The notes beneath the pieces were generated by a model that saw nothing but the letters and a program-made list of their open reading frames with translations, was not told the origin of the DNA and did not search any database. A program made the position numbers and the translations under genes. Below are positions 23,083 to 35,032 of a stretch of DNA of 64,000 nucleotides, in pieces. Source of the DNA: Conoideocrella luteorostrata (taxonomy: Eukaryota; Ascomycota; Sordariomycetes; Hypocreales; Clavicipitaceae); NCBI GenBank assembly GCA_032433595.1, contig JASWJB010000004.1, forward strand, positions 124,001-188,000, in the 5' to 3' direction. Position 1 is the first letter of the stretch. Each line of letters begins with the position of its first letter.

Positions 23083-24858
23083 TCAGAAACGCAACTCATC
23101 GATGTGGTCGAGGATCCAGTCAGCGGCTTCTTGCCTGAAATCGTCCTTGATCAGGGTTGAGTTCTGGGCAAAAAATTGCATGAGGTTGTTGCCCTCCGAC
23201 CAACGAGGCCAGTTCGGATAATCCGTCACCCCAACATTCGGGTCCAGGTTGTTGATGAAATTGGTGTAGTACGCGCGCGTACTGTTCGTGGCGTAGTTTG
23301 GGTTGGCACCGAAAAATACCTGCAAGAGGTCGGAGCCGTGGAAAGTGCCCAACACGGGCGTGCCACGAGCATACGACGCCAAGTAGGACCAGGAGGGAAC
23401 ATTCGGCCCCAGGAGGCTAGTGCCCGTCAGGAAGATGCGACGAGCAAGCGTGAAGACCAAATCGCCCAGTATGGCCGCTCTATGTTTGAAGCCTGGGGTC
23501 AGCTCGTTGGCTGTTCCGGTGCCAAAGGGGCTGCCCCTGGTAACTGCCTCGGTGCCGTTGCCGTAAATGTTTACAAACTGCATGAGATGCTCTGGGGTGG
23601 AATTAGGAAAGTAGTATGTGTGGAGGTATTCCACGAGCTTCTCGTGCGTTGTCAGATTGGGCTGGAAGACACTGAACAAAGTTCCTTCATCCTCTTGGTC
23701 CCCAATTATCAATGGGACTTTTGCATATCTCCCGCTTAGCAGTAGAAGATCCTGCGACTTTGTGAGTGTCTTGCCATCAGTGCGCGGCAAGTAAGACAAG
23801 GCCACCGCCGTGTAAGAAAGCACGCCGGGGACAGACGTGACAGCGTTCAGAAATTTACTGGGGCTGAGAGCTCGCAGACAAGCCAACTTATCTGCAGCAT
23901 TGCCACACCGCGCTGTTTTAACCACTTGATCATATACTGCCTGGCCTTTCGGGCTATCAAGAGGCTGTGTCGGAATCACACTCCCAGAATCCATGATGGC
24001 GCCGCGAAAAAGAGGTTTGCCTTTGTACGAGATATCCCCATCGTACAGAAACATCTGGCTAACCGCCGAGATGGCACCGGCCGACTCGCCCCAGAGAGTC
24101 ACTTTGTCAGGGTCTCCTCCGAAAGCAGCAATGTTGTCCGCCACCCATTCTAAACCCATGCGTTGGTCAAGGAGGCCAGCATTTCCAGAGCCTTCCGCCA
24201 TTATATCGTTGCCAGGCATGAAGCCATAACCGGCTACACGATAGTTCACGGCAACAAAAATAAACGGCTGACCCAGCGACGCTGCGTGGTTAATAAGACT
24301 GGTTCCATCGTACATGGAAGACCACCCGAGCTATCAGAGCATTGAGGTTAGCTTATTGCTGATTGGTTGAGAATCAAGCACAGTCGGTCAACTTGCTTCA
24401 AAGGCTCCACCAAATATCCAAAAGACGACAGGTAACTTGGCATCAGCAGAGGTTCCCTCAGGACGAGCCACAGTGACCGTAAGGCAGTCCTCAGTCTGGC
24501 CAGTAACCAGATGAATGAGCGGTAGATTGGCTAAGGAGCCTAGAAGATTGATCAAGAGATTTCTGCTGCCTGTGGAGAGGATCATTTGTTGGCAAGCATG
24601 AGCAGGCTTTGTCGCATCAAACCGGCCGACGGTGGTATTTAGTCGCACAGGGGGTTTCATTCTCAAGTCGCCCAGTGGTGGTTCCGCAAAAGGAATGCCA
24701 TTGTATGATTCGACTCCGTTTTTCACAGCACCCAAGATTGTTCCTGCTGGGACAATAGCCGTAGCGATCCGCGTAAAACTGTCCGCTCGTGGCTCTGTTG
24801 GCGTTGCTGCAGCCATCGAGGCCCACAGAAGAAGATAAAACCGCCAGATAGTCAACAT
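23083..24858 (-). CDS. Secreted type-B carboxylesterase/lipase with a GC-AG intron
   Basis: Exons are 24397-24858 and 23083-24330, totalling 1710 nt (569 residues), the usual size for secreted fungal carboxylesterases. The signal peptide is MLTIWRFYLLLWASMAAATP. The esterase motifs are GIPFAEPPLGDLR, EDCLTVTVARP, FGGAFELGWSSMYDG across the splice, and the nucleophile elbow GESAGAIS (Ser about 237). The acid is probably Glu about 369 in QEDEGTLF, and the His about 485 is in GTFHGSDLL, so the alpha/beta-hydrolase triad looks intact. The 66-nt intron reads GCAAGT...GATAG: the only donor keeping the frame is GC rather than GT, and the joined FELGW matches the family. The natural ester substrate is unknown. 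Roles in lipid or cuticle degradation or detoxification are typical for relatives. Confidence 0.9.
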
Positions 24859-26732
24859 CGCGAGAAAATTGTCCGACTATCACGGAGATATGATGTGGTA
24901 TTGAGTAAGGCCAAGAGCTTGACGGAACCAGGAGGGACCAACTTGAAATGGTCAAATTTCATCACACGCCGACAACATACCGCGCATCCCGCTGATATCA
25001 AAAACCGGAAACCTGGAATTTATGTTGGGACGAAAGTGCTGGCCCAAGGTAATAAAGACAGGGAGAAACCCGCAATTCCCAGCAGAACGTTCTAAACAAC
25101 ATGCTCTTCAGTGGGATTAAGACACGCACTTCCGAGGCTACGTAGCATATGATTGCATTTTCACATACTAGTTACCAATCTGTAGCTCTGCGCTCTAATA
25201 TGGGAATGGCCAAGTCTGGGGAAATAACTGCCCCACATGGACTCACCTTGCAAGCTCAAAATCTACCACCCGTGCAAATCCCGGCATTTGGCGACTGGAC
25301 GAGCCAGTTTCGGGGGACCTTAGATGCTACCCAAGACAAGGCGCTTTGTTCCCGTGGAGGTTAAGTGTAGAATTTTCCTAGAGGATGTCATCTCATTCTA
25401 TGCTACCTTCCTCATCTGTCTGTTGGCTAGCAAATGAAAATAAGAAACGCAAAAGTCTAAATAGGTGGCACAGGCCATCGGCTAAGTTGACAATCTCGCG
25501 AAACGATGGAGAGATTGAACATTCAAAAGCTAAGGAAACTCTAACTACTGAGCGTCAACCAGCCACCCATCGCGGAGCGAACTCTACCAGAGTCAAAGCG
25601 TCGAGGAAGCCACGCATATATATTTATGAGTTCATGTGTCCATACAGTTCCATTCCGTAACACAGCGCATTTCCTCCTTCGTTATTTTCAGAGTTCATTC
25701 TGTTTAAATTTCATCGTCCGGTCTTCGGCGCGGAGCCGGACTCATCACTCCGAGTGTGCAGCACATGTAATTCAGGCACAGATCGCAGGATTACCTGCAG
25801 AGTTAGCGCAGACTTCTGCGCCTGCATAGTGGAACGAAGAGGGCACGAATTATCGAGGACCTGGCACGGACCACGATGGCACAGTAAATCCTCGCCTTCA
25901 CAACTAGTGACTTCTCGCTTATTCCCGTCACATGTTCGACTTATGTACGCTTTGTAGCAGACTAGCAGTAGCGCGGTTAGCTTGATTAGCGCTCCGAAAT
26001 TAAAAGATAATTAGGAGCAAGGCAACTGTTGGAGTTTTTCTGTCTACCGCATAGCGTGGACTGCTAACCGAGCCGCCCACCTTGTTATCTAAGCTGTATG
26101 CGGTTGGCGTCCGTTCCTCGACAATGCAAATGGTGACTCAAACACGCTATCTAAGTGAGGGGCTGATAAAAAGGCAGCAAGATTCGCTATCCACGGTCCA
26201 GACGATCCCCACTTAACAAATACGTGTAACCTTTTATGTGTAGAATAGTGATTATAAGACAATCTCTTGAGCTCTTTAGTGGTCAATCAGAGCCTCTATT
26301 TTCATTTTTTCATTTTTTAAATTATTAACAAGATTCTGTGTCTTAATACACCGCTGTGTTAAATCCAACTGCTAAGTATCTGAATGAATTAATGTCTTTC
26401 AAAGGCATATTTCCAAGAAACGCATCTGCTAAGGTATCAAGATCAGGGGGGTATATTCAAAGCAAGAACAATGCGCTACTGCCCGGAGACAACGGCAATA
26501 AATTTCGCGTTGCCTTGCGAGCAGCATTATTCTAAATTATTTAAGTCTTACGATCCAAGGGCTTCGGTAGTGACACGAGAGAGCTCCGTTGCAGTCGTTG
26601 CTCATTTATCCAGTCAGCAGTGTTGCGTGGTATCAGCGAGACGTGACTCATCGAGATGTGGGGATCAAGTGTATAAACGACACTGTTATCCGACATAGAC
26701 CAGCTGATAATTGTTGTTTTCGCCTTCTTGTC
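24859..26732. other. Intergenic, no recognisable gene
   Basis: Several frames of 60-90 codons exist on the plus strand, but none resembles a known family or shows splice structure. It presumably includes the promoter of the minus-strand esterase. Confidence 0.4.
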
Positions 26733-27290
26733 ATGGAAATCCAACTTCTGATCGTGTCCGGCTGATCAGGCTCGGGCAAGACATCAACGGGAAATGAAAT
26801 GACCGAGCAGCTCAAGCGTCGTGGCTTGTGCCACGCACATATCGACGGGGACACTCTAGAAGCGATATTTCCAGAAGAGCCGGGGGCTGAGATGTCATTA
26901 GACAACCTCACGGCGATGTGGTCCAACTACTACAGCATGCGTGGTACTCCATGGCTCATCTTCTCCGGAACAGCTATTGTAATGAAATGCGACTGCATCC
27001 AGGAATCTTTGCTGGGCGCCTGTCAGAAGACGTCTCCCAAGGTGACGACCGCGGACATTCGGATCCAAACGGACGCCGTCATCCTGACGATCCCGGATGA
27101 CGAAGCTGTGGCGCGGTTGACCCAGAGAGAAGTAGGGAGCGAACTCGCCCATTGTTTGACGAGCAGCGAGAAAATGACCCGTGTCTTGAACGACACGGGC
27201 GACGATTGGGCTGCTCGTGTACCAACAGATGGTAGAAACGTCAAGGATGTTGCGCTTTGCAGTCTCAAACGGGCCGGTTGGATTGATTAA
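26733..27290 (+). pseudogene. P-loop kinase-like gene with a stop codon inside the P-loop
   Basis: A 186-codon frame begins MEIQLLIVSG, has TGA as codon 11 (26763-26765), and continues SGSGKTSTGNEMTEQLK without shift to a TAA at 27288-27290. The interrupted motif is a Walker A loop (G-x-x-G-S-G-K-T). A kinase-like body follows with HIDGDTLEAIFPEE and a central beta strand TPWLIFSGTAIVM. It resembles small AAA/zeta-type nucleotide or small-molecule kinases. An ATG at 26799 would restart after the loop, but the product could not bind ATP. One CGA-to-TGA change would explain the break. It could also be a recent null allele or a recoded stop. Confidence 0.55.
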
Positions 27291-27936
27291 GCAGTGATTG
27301 ACGCATCATTGTCAGCGTGACGTCGTGCATCGGACCGATGACAGGTATTAGCTCGGCCAAACTACTAGAGCGCAAAGCCTGCTAAACATCAACCGGCTTG
27401 TGACCTCGAACCAGTCCAACATGACTATACATGAAGAGGGGAAGGGGCTGTCAATCCTACCGGGGGACATGAGGCCTCCCAGAGACAGATTGCTATGAGA
27501 GCATTGAGAAAGGGTGGAAGTCTCTGAGTGGGAGACTCTACTAGCTCTAAAGGTAGCAAAATGAGCTACAACGTACTGCAAATCAGCTATGCAAAAGAAA
27601 GGCTTAAGCGATAAATGTACACAACACGTCAGAAATTGAAGAAAGTGTCTCATAAAATACCATAGCAAGCTATCGTCATGCCAATTGGCTATCAAAAGTT
27701 ACGCATCCCAGGCTATGAGGCTACCAAGTGCGATGATACAACAAGGAAACAAATTACTGCTCAGGTTTCTCTAGACAATGCAGATTACGCTGCGCAGCTG
27801 GAACATAGATTTTTGGGCACATCCACTCGTATACCAAATATATATAAGTATTTAAATATCGCTTATGAAAAGATTAAAACAAAAATGAAGATGATATGTC
27901 CTAGGATTCACCAATCATCGCGCCCCCCATAACGAA
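27291..27936. other. Intergenic between converging genes
   Basis: No gene is recognised. The sequence is AT-rich and lies between the kinase-like frame and the 3' end of the hexose transporter. Confidence 0.4.
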
Positions 27937-29740
27937 TTACACCGTCTCCTCATGATGAGCCCCTTCATTCTGTGCCACCTTCTTCTCCGTGCCTGTACCC
28001 ATGCCCGTCTGGCCATTTGCGTGTTCTTGGCTGTCCTCATTCGCAATAGCATCCAAGTCAACCCCAGCCTGCTTCCTAATGCGCGCCATATCCTCAGCTG
28101 GGGGAGGCACCCACTGCGCGCTCTTCCAAGGCGTCACATGCTCCAAGTACATGGTGTCGATTTCCTCAATGGTGCGGCCCTGACCCTCGACGACGAAGAA
28201 GTAGACGATACACCCGCCCACGACATTACACGCGGCAAAGACATAGCCGTACTGGAAGTCGATCGCCTTGAAGATGAAGGTGGAGAAGAAGCCGATGCAG
28301 AAGTTCCAGATCCAGTTGCTGGCGGTGCCGAGCGCCATGCCCTTGGCTCGGTAGCGCGAGGGAAACAGCTCGGCCTGGATGGTCCAGATCATGGGGCCCC
28401 AGGTCGTCGCGAAGCCCAGGATGAAGAGGCACGCGAAAACGATGAGGACGATGCCCTCGGTGGGCGTCTTTGAGGGGTCATCCCGGTCGAAGCGGTAGTG
28501 GCCGACAGTGGCGAAGATCATGAAGCAGATGAACATCCAGAAGGACCCCGCCATGAGGGACTTGCGGCGACCGTAGTGCTCGACAATGTAGAGGCCGATA
28601 AACGTGACGAGGAAGTTGATGGTGTTGAGGATGATCTGCGTTACGAAGGACGAGATCTGGACCGACTTGAAGATGGTGGTGCCGTAGTAGAAGAAGTAGT
28701 TCGCGCCGGTGAGCTGCTGGAACATCTGCAGCGCCACGCCCAGGGCAATGCGGTACGCCATACGCGGCGCCTTGAACATGGTGACAAACTCAGCAACGGG
28801 GCCACGCTTGACCTTGTCCTCGGCGCGGATCTTGGACTCGATCTCCTCGATCTGCGTGTACACCGACCAGTGGTTGGCCGTGGTGCCGTAGACCCTGCAC
28901 AGCGTCTCCTTGGCCCTCTCCGCGTTTCCGTTTCGGAAGTCGTACCTCGGCGTCTCGGGGAAGGCCAGGATGCCCACGCCGAGGACGATGGTCCATATCC
29001 AGCCCAGACCAATGACAATGCGCCAGCTTGCCGAGCTGTCCCGGTGGTTCTCGTAGGTGCCGTAGTTGAAGCAGGCGGCCAGGAAGATGCCCATCGTGAT
29101 GAACAGCTGGTACGCGCACACCATGGCTCCTCTGATCCACGGCGGCGCCGTCTCAGCCTGGTACATGGGCACGAGGAGGCTCAGCGCGCCGACGCCCAGC
29201 CCGGCAATGAACCGCCCAATCATGACCTGATACCACGCCGTCACGGCCGCAATCTGCACGACGAACCCGACAGACGTGATGAGGCACCAGAACGAGATGG
29301 AGGGCTTGCGGCCGATCCTGTCGGCAATGGGAGCTGCCGTGAGCGCGCCGATGAGGGTGCCAATGGAGAGCAGCGACACGATGAGCCCAGAGCGCACTGC
29401 GGAGAAGTACCTGTTGCCTTGCGAGTCCAGCATGCCGAAGCGGCCCAGGAAGTCGTCCATTTCGAGGAAGCCCGAGATTTGGCCGGTATCGTAGCCGAAA
29501 CTACACATAACAAGTTAGATCTGGATCAACTCCCCGTAGAGTGATGGATCATGATAATGATGGTGCTTACATCAAACCACCCATGCTCACCAGCATGCCC
29601 ATCATCAAGGAGCGCATCGTCAAGCGCGGCAGCGGCGAGTAGTCCAGCCCCGCTAGCGATCGTCGAACATCATCTTTCTTAGACTCTTCATGTGACGGGT
29701 TGACGTGGTCGAACGTCACAGTCATGAAGCCGCCCTTCAT
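27937..29740 (-). CDS. MFS hexose transporter (HXT/monosaccharide transporter type)
   Basis: Exons are 29571-29740 and 27937-29500, totalling 1734 nt (577 residues) with a 70-nt intron. Landmarks in order are GYDTGQISGFLEMDDFL after helix 1, DRIGRKPSI, the helix-4/5 region IAGLGVGALSLLVPMYQAE, FPETPRYDFRNG, the sugar-binding QQLTGANYFFYYG, EHYGRRKSL, and the C-terminal EGQGRTIEEIDTMYLEH. The start at 29740 sits in a good context (cccaccATGA). The protein is a 12-helix plasma-membrane glucose/fructose carrier and is clearly different from the sugar porter at 3112-5532. The GC-rich third codon positions produce a long antisense open frame that is not a gene. Confidence 0.93.
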
Positions 29741-32175
29741 GGTGGGCAGTGTTTGGCCAGGCTAGGGGACTGACGGACGCTGGTGTGTGTGTGGGAAGGC
29801 GAAGGAGAGCACGGAATAGCTAGTGTGGACGGTGTTTCGCGTATAATAAAGCATACAATGCGTTGTTTACAAGTAAACAAAGGGTTTCCGGGTCCCCGAG
29901 GATTGTTGTGAGCACAGAGGGAACAGACTCTAAGACAGGTCTCACAGGCAGGCAGTGTCCGAGAAGGGGCATTCACATTTATATATGTACGTTGAAAGCC
30001 CATTCAATTGAGTTTGACTGCCCCCGTTTTCCCACTCGCTTTCTTGGTACTGCTCTTTTTTCCCCCCGGGGCCCCGGTAATCCGGCTAGGTCTTTAGCTG
30101 CTCCTCGCCCGCTCCCATCCACGTTGTTTTGTTGAGATCCACTATATCGCGATCATGGGACAAGACAGGACAGGGCGGAAAAGGCACGGAAAACCCGGGG
30201 CTCCAGAAAAAAAAAAAAAAGAGAGAAGAGGAAGAAAAATACACCGCCGTTGAAGTCGGTCCGTTAAGAACAGAAGATCCCCGCGGGCTATGTTTCTAGA
30301 GTCCCGAATTATGGAGAATCGTGGTGCAATTCTCGGCCTCACTGGCGAATCGGACGGATTATGCATCTTCTGCGAACTAGTACATCGGGGGGATTTGCGT
30401 TTATCTATGGAGTCGTATACGCCGTATCCTCCGTGAAAGATTGAGCATAAGAGAGCAGCGTCATTAATCTCTCACTCTCCGGCAGCTCTGCGCTGTGCAA
30501 TCAGTGCTGCAGTATCGCAGGCAAATCCAATTGCTGCATTGGTGCACTGCACTCCGAACGTGTAAATCGACGACTACTCCATCATGACGTCGATGCCGCC
30601 GTCGAAGCACCGAGGATCCACTTGGTGGTTTTGACAGCTGGGGTGGCCCACGATGATATTTTTACGTTTTTGCCAGAAAAGAAATTTACCCGGTAATAGG
30701 TGAGAATCTCACCCTCACGTTCTGTATGCATTTGAAGCCACGAGCCACGTGCCTCCCCCAACAGCATGGGTTGCCCAGAAAGCAACGTTTTTATCCGTCA
30801 AGGCGTCAACTCCGGCTCACGTGCAAAACATGGGCAGCAGCCATGACCATCATCGTCTTCATCATTTTTGCCAAGTCTGCGTGGCGTTTCCCTCGCGCGC
30901 CAAGGTCGTTCGGCAAGCCGCTGCCGGCAGCGTCGGCGCGCGGGCATCTGCGTGCATGAGCCAGCATTATGCGGCAATCAAAAATGACGTCGTTGAGAGG
31001 CGCCGGTTGTACGGAGTATATACGGAGCACGCACATTGCATCAACATCGATTGATCCGACTTTTTCGGCCTGCTATCTTCAGTAGTTACTGCAGACGCCA
31101 GAATCGTAACTAGTTGAGCGCAAAAGAGAGAGAGGTTCAAGGTGAGGCGCGCAGATCATCCGCTCCGAGGAACCTGATAACACCTGATAACCTTGCATGC
31201 CCACATGCATACACACAAACACACGCCTGATAAGACGGAGATGGCATTCCCTACTTTCTCGAATCCCCGATAACCTCTTAGCCCCTGAGAATCACACGTC
31301 AAAGCAGGCCCGCAGGCGCTGTGCCTGGCTGGAGTCGTGCATGCAACTCACATCTGCAACGCGACAATCAGCCACACAGTTTTTCCATCTTCGTTGTGGG
31401 TCAAGCCTGTGCGGTTTGTGGGTCTCGGGCACACACAATCCACCCGTCTCATCCTGTCTCTGGTCTCCATTCTAGAATATTGTGCACCGGCAGAGCTGGC
31501 ATGAATCGCCTTCCAAGTGATAAGTGACATTCGTATTACCTGCCACAGTTGATGGAGGTGTCGAAATACCCGTTTGGCGCACTAACCACAAGTCTGGCGC
31601 ATCGTGGGCGCCAGACGACCTACTTACCCTGTAGCTATAATGAGTAGCAACCCGGTCCCTCCATACACGTGGCTCGAGAGCTTGATCATTGTGATGAACG
31701 GCTTCTTGCATCAAGGTATGCTTCATTACATGGCGAAATCATAGTCTAGCTAAGGTTTATGTCCCTATGCGGAATGCCGTGACTTAGACGTTGTGCAGCC
31801 AGCCGAGCCGAGCACTCTCTTGGCAACAGCGTTCCCGTCCAACCCATCCTAATATTCCCCCCTCCCGTCTTGTCTAATGTCGACGAAGTGAAGTATGGCT
31901 CCGTGGCAAAGTTGAAATGACGCTGTGTTGATATTTCCTATTCTTATCTATGTTGTCTTATATATTTTCTCGGCCCAATGCGCCTCACGCCTCTGTTTGA
32001 CTCTATTGAACGCCTGTCTATAGTTCAGCCTATTTCATATGCCATCTATCGCATCAACGACGTCGTCATCATCATGGTCATGCGCCACATCCCACGCCAC
32101 GTCTGGCATAGCCACCCAAGACATGAAACGTAGTCGTCCAAATCGCATCTCTTCAGGACTGTCATGGCACAATCC
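29741..32175. other. Long intergenic region upstream of the hexose transporter
   Basis: About 2.4 kb without a supported gene. It holds a poly-A tract near 30210, an interspersed gtacggagta motif at 31009-31018 with a partial copy at 31021, and a cluster of GATA-factor-like sites at 31175-31273. Most of it is probably the hexose-transporter promoter and the 3' flank of TPS2. Confidence 0.45.
31175..31273. promoter_or_regulatory. Cluster of GATA-factor-type sites
   Basis: TGATAA occurs at 31175-31180, 31185-31190 and 31228-31233, and CGATAA at 31268-31273, so four HGATAR-like sites fall in 100 bp, two within a directly repeated acctgataac. GATA factors such as AreA or the siderophore/light regulators bind such sites. 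The cluster is about 1.4 kb upstream of the hexose-transporter start, so the target is uncertain. Confidence 0.3.
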
Positions 32176-35032
32176 CTACGGCCCTGACGTCTCTGAAGCA
32201 GGAATTTGGCCTTCCACCGTACTAAGCGCTGCCAAATTAACCTCGCTCATAAGCCGCAACCCCGATGCATCTCCAACGCCAGCAAGCAGAGCCACACACT
32301 CAATCACATCTTCCGGCTCTAGCAAGTGCCACTTGGCCAGAGTGACCTTTGTGCTGGCCCCAACCGTGACCGTAAAGACGTGATCGGGGTGTAAGACTTC
32401 GCCGGTGGCGCCATTTAAGCTGCGGAACATGTCTTCGTCTGTAAAGTCGTCACCCATGCAGAGTGCGAACTCGATGCGACCGGGGTTGGGATTCAACTCG
32501 GATGGTTCGCCGCCGGGATTGTGATACGTCGCAATCAGTCGCTTCGCAATTTCGCCCTTGTTGATGAATGTCGGTCGAACTTCGACGTTGGCTTTACCAG
32601 GCATGACTTCGACGTCCCACTTGCTGCCCACGGTGGCTTCGAGCTCCTTATGACACTCTCGGGCCATGTGCAGGCCCTGTTCCGGGTCGGCGAGTCTGTA
32701 GTGCCACGTAAGAGCGCAGCGTTTCCGCTCGATAAAGGAGCCTGTCGATTCAAGTCAGCAAGGCTGTTAAACTCATATGTATGACAAAGGAGTGATGTTA
32801 AGAAGAACTCACCAGATACTCTGTCAGTGTACTTCTGGAAAATTTGCATGACTTCGGCCTGCCATCCCATGTCAAATTCCTCAGCCAAGTTGATCCACTC
32901 TTCAGAGCCTGGGTTTCTCATGAAACTGCCATGCTCTGCTGAAAACCCTAATTGCGAAATGTGACCCAGGTGCTGCTTCAGGAACTCCTGATCCCGGCCA
33001 GAAATGATCCACACCGAATTCTTCGGATCCTCTGCAAGCCTTCTCAGTGACTGGATGATGCGTTCCGATGGGATGGCAGCACTCGGCTCTCGCACAATTG
33101 GCGTCAAAGTGCCATCATAGTCGAACATAAACAGTCGTTTGCCAGCCGATCTGTACATGGATAATAGCACGGCGCGGTCGAGCAGAGGGGTCGCGTTCGC
33201 TGTGTTGGATTCGCCAAGCACGTTGTACACCTTTCGAATAAACTTGTTAATCCAACCTTGAACATTGTGTGTTGTGACGTGCTTGTACAAATGTGTTTGC
33301 ATTCTGCTGCGCTCTTCTTTCGACATAACGAGCGCACTGTTGATCTTCTCAGCAACCCCGCTCAGATCCCAAGGGTTGATATGGATCGCGTCACTCAGGC
33401 TGCCTGCTGTTCCGCTGAACTCCGAGAGGATCAATGGACCGCTATCATCCTTTTGGCAGATAATGTACTCCAAGCTTGTCGTGTTCATACCATCTCGAAC
33501 TGAAGTAATTAAGCCGATATCACCAGCCCTGAGGAGGGCGAAGTACTCATCCGGGTTCAAATACTGGGGGTAATGCTGTACGGGCGAAAATCCCAGGCTG
33601 CCGAATTCACCATTGATCTTCATGACAAGCTCGTTTACCCGCGTTGCGATCTTGCTTTCGTCACCGTCTCTCTCTGATTCCAAACTGGTGGGCGAGGTGA
33701 CCTGAATCAGGACAACTTTTTCTCTCCACTCTGGGTACATGTCGAGGAATCTCTCAAAGGCCTGGAGCTTTTGTGCCACACCACGAACGCTGTCAAGACG
33801 ATCGCGCCCAACAATGATCTTCTTGCCAGCATACATCTGCTTCAGCGCATCGAACTTGTCGTTGACGGATTCGGCCCACGCGCGAGCCTCCACCTTGGCT
33901 GCGTCGATACCTATGGGGAAAACACCCACTTGGACCCTGGAACCGTAAGCATCAATACCAAGAGTGTCGGAGGGGAAGCCGAGGATCCGAGTGCAGCAGC
34001 TCAAAAAGTGTCGCGAGTAGCTGTATGATTGGAATCCGATCAAGTTGGCGCCGAGAACCCCTTCTAGCACTTCCTTGCGACGTGGGAGGCACCGCAAAAA
34101 CTCGCTGCTAGGGAACGGGGAGTGCAGAAAGAAGGATATGTACATTTTGGGATTTCGCTGGCGTAGCATGCTAGGAAGTAACATGAGGTAAAAGTCGTGT
34201 ACGATGACGATGTCCCCCGGTTTGTAAATTTCAATGATTTTATTTGCGAACTTCTGGTTCATGCGATAGTAATCTGCCCACTGGATCCGCTCTTTGCGGC
34301 CATCAGTAGGCTCATGCTGCTTGTAGTGGAACAGCGTGTAGAGGTCATGGTGGGCGTATCGGCGCCATCTGGATTGGTCCTTGAGCATTATGCCCCCTTC
34401 GTCCGAGTCGTCTGCCTCGTCTGAGAGCCACACAGGGACCGTGCGGATGGTTTTGCTGTGAGAGAGAGCATATTCCAATTTGTTCTGATCCTCTTTAGGC
34501 AGCCAGAGGCCGTCAACGGGAGGCGGGGTTGGGAGCCGCGTGTTTCCATCGACGGGAACGGGGGCGGAGAGGGCGTTTAGGGACGAGATTCCAACCGTGG
34601 TATGGTTGGATGACAAGCTGCTGCTCGTCGCTTGGTCGGAGGACTCTGCTGGAGAGGCGGACGACTCATGCGCAGACTCAATCTCTCCAGTCCAAGCAAC
34701 AAGAGTGTGGTTCCATGGCGTCGCATCGGACGAAAGGTAGGTGAAGGAATCGAAGAGCGCAGACTGACCGCGGCGGGGTCTTAGGTCCTGTGCGAAGAGA
34801 GATGAAGAATGTTAGCACTGGGGGCAATCAGAGGCCAAACATGTGAGGAGACGGCATCGCGGTGAGGACTATTTGATTCCTCATCCGCCGGCCGGAGGCA
34901 ACGCACCCAATCTCTTCCCTTGCGATAAGTAAACGAGTAAGGTATGTTGAAGGCGACCGAGATGATGTTGCCTGTTAGACCCAAATCCGGGTTGGCGGCC
35001 CGAATCTCTGATAGAGACTCGCGGCGCGCCAT
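32176..35032 (-). CDS. TPS2: Trehalose-6-phosphate phosphatase with N-terminal TPS-like domain
   Basis: Exons are 34907-35032, 32813-34787 and 32176-32741, totalling 2667 nt (888 residues; yeast Tps2 is about 900). It removes phosphate from trehalose-6-phosphate, the last step of trehalose synthesis, in the cytosolic TPS complex. The N-terminal half is a glycosyltransferase-20-like domain with IVIVHDFYLMLLPSMLR, FFLHSPFPSSEFLRCLPRR and LGANLIGFQSYSYSRHF; in this subfamily it is not catalytic. The C-terminal half is a HAD phosphatase with the nucleophile motif MFDYDGTLTPI (about residues 597-601) and the metal motif GDDFTDEDMF (about 797-806). The introns are 119 and 71 nt. Trehalose protects against heat and drying and supports spore germination and virulence in several fungi. 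The frame is intact. Confidence 0.95.

Noticed and set aside
28498..29544. 348-codon frame antisense to the hexose transporter
   Set aside because: It is a shadow caused by GC-rich third positions; its composition is Asp/Glu/Arg/Val-rich without domains.
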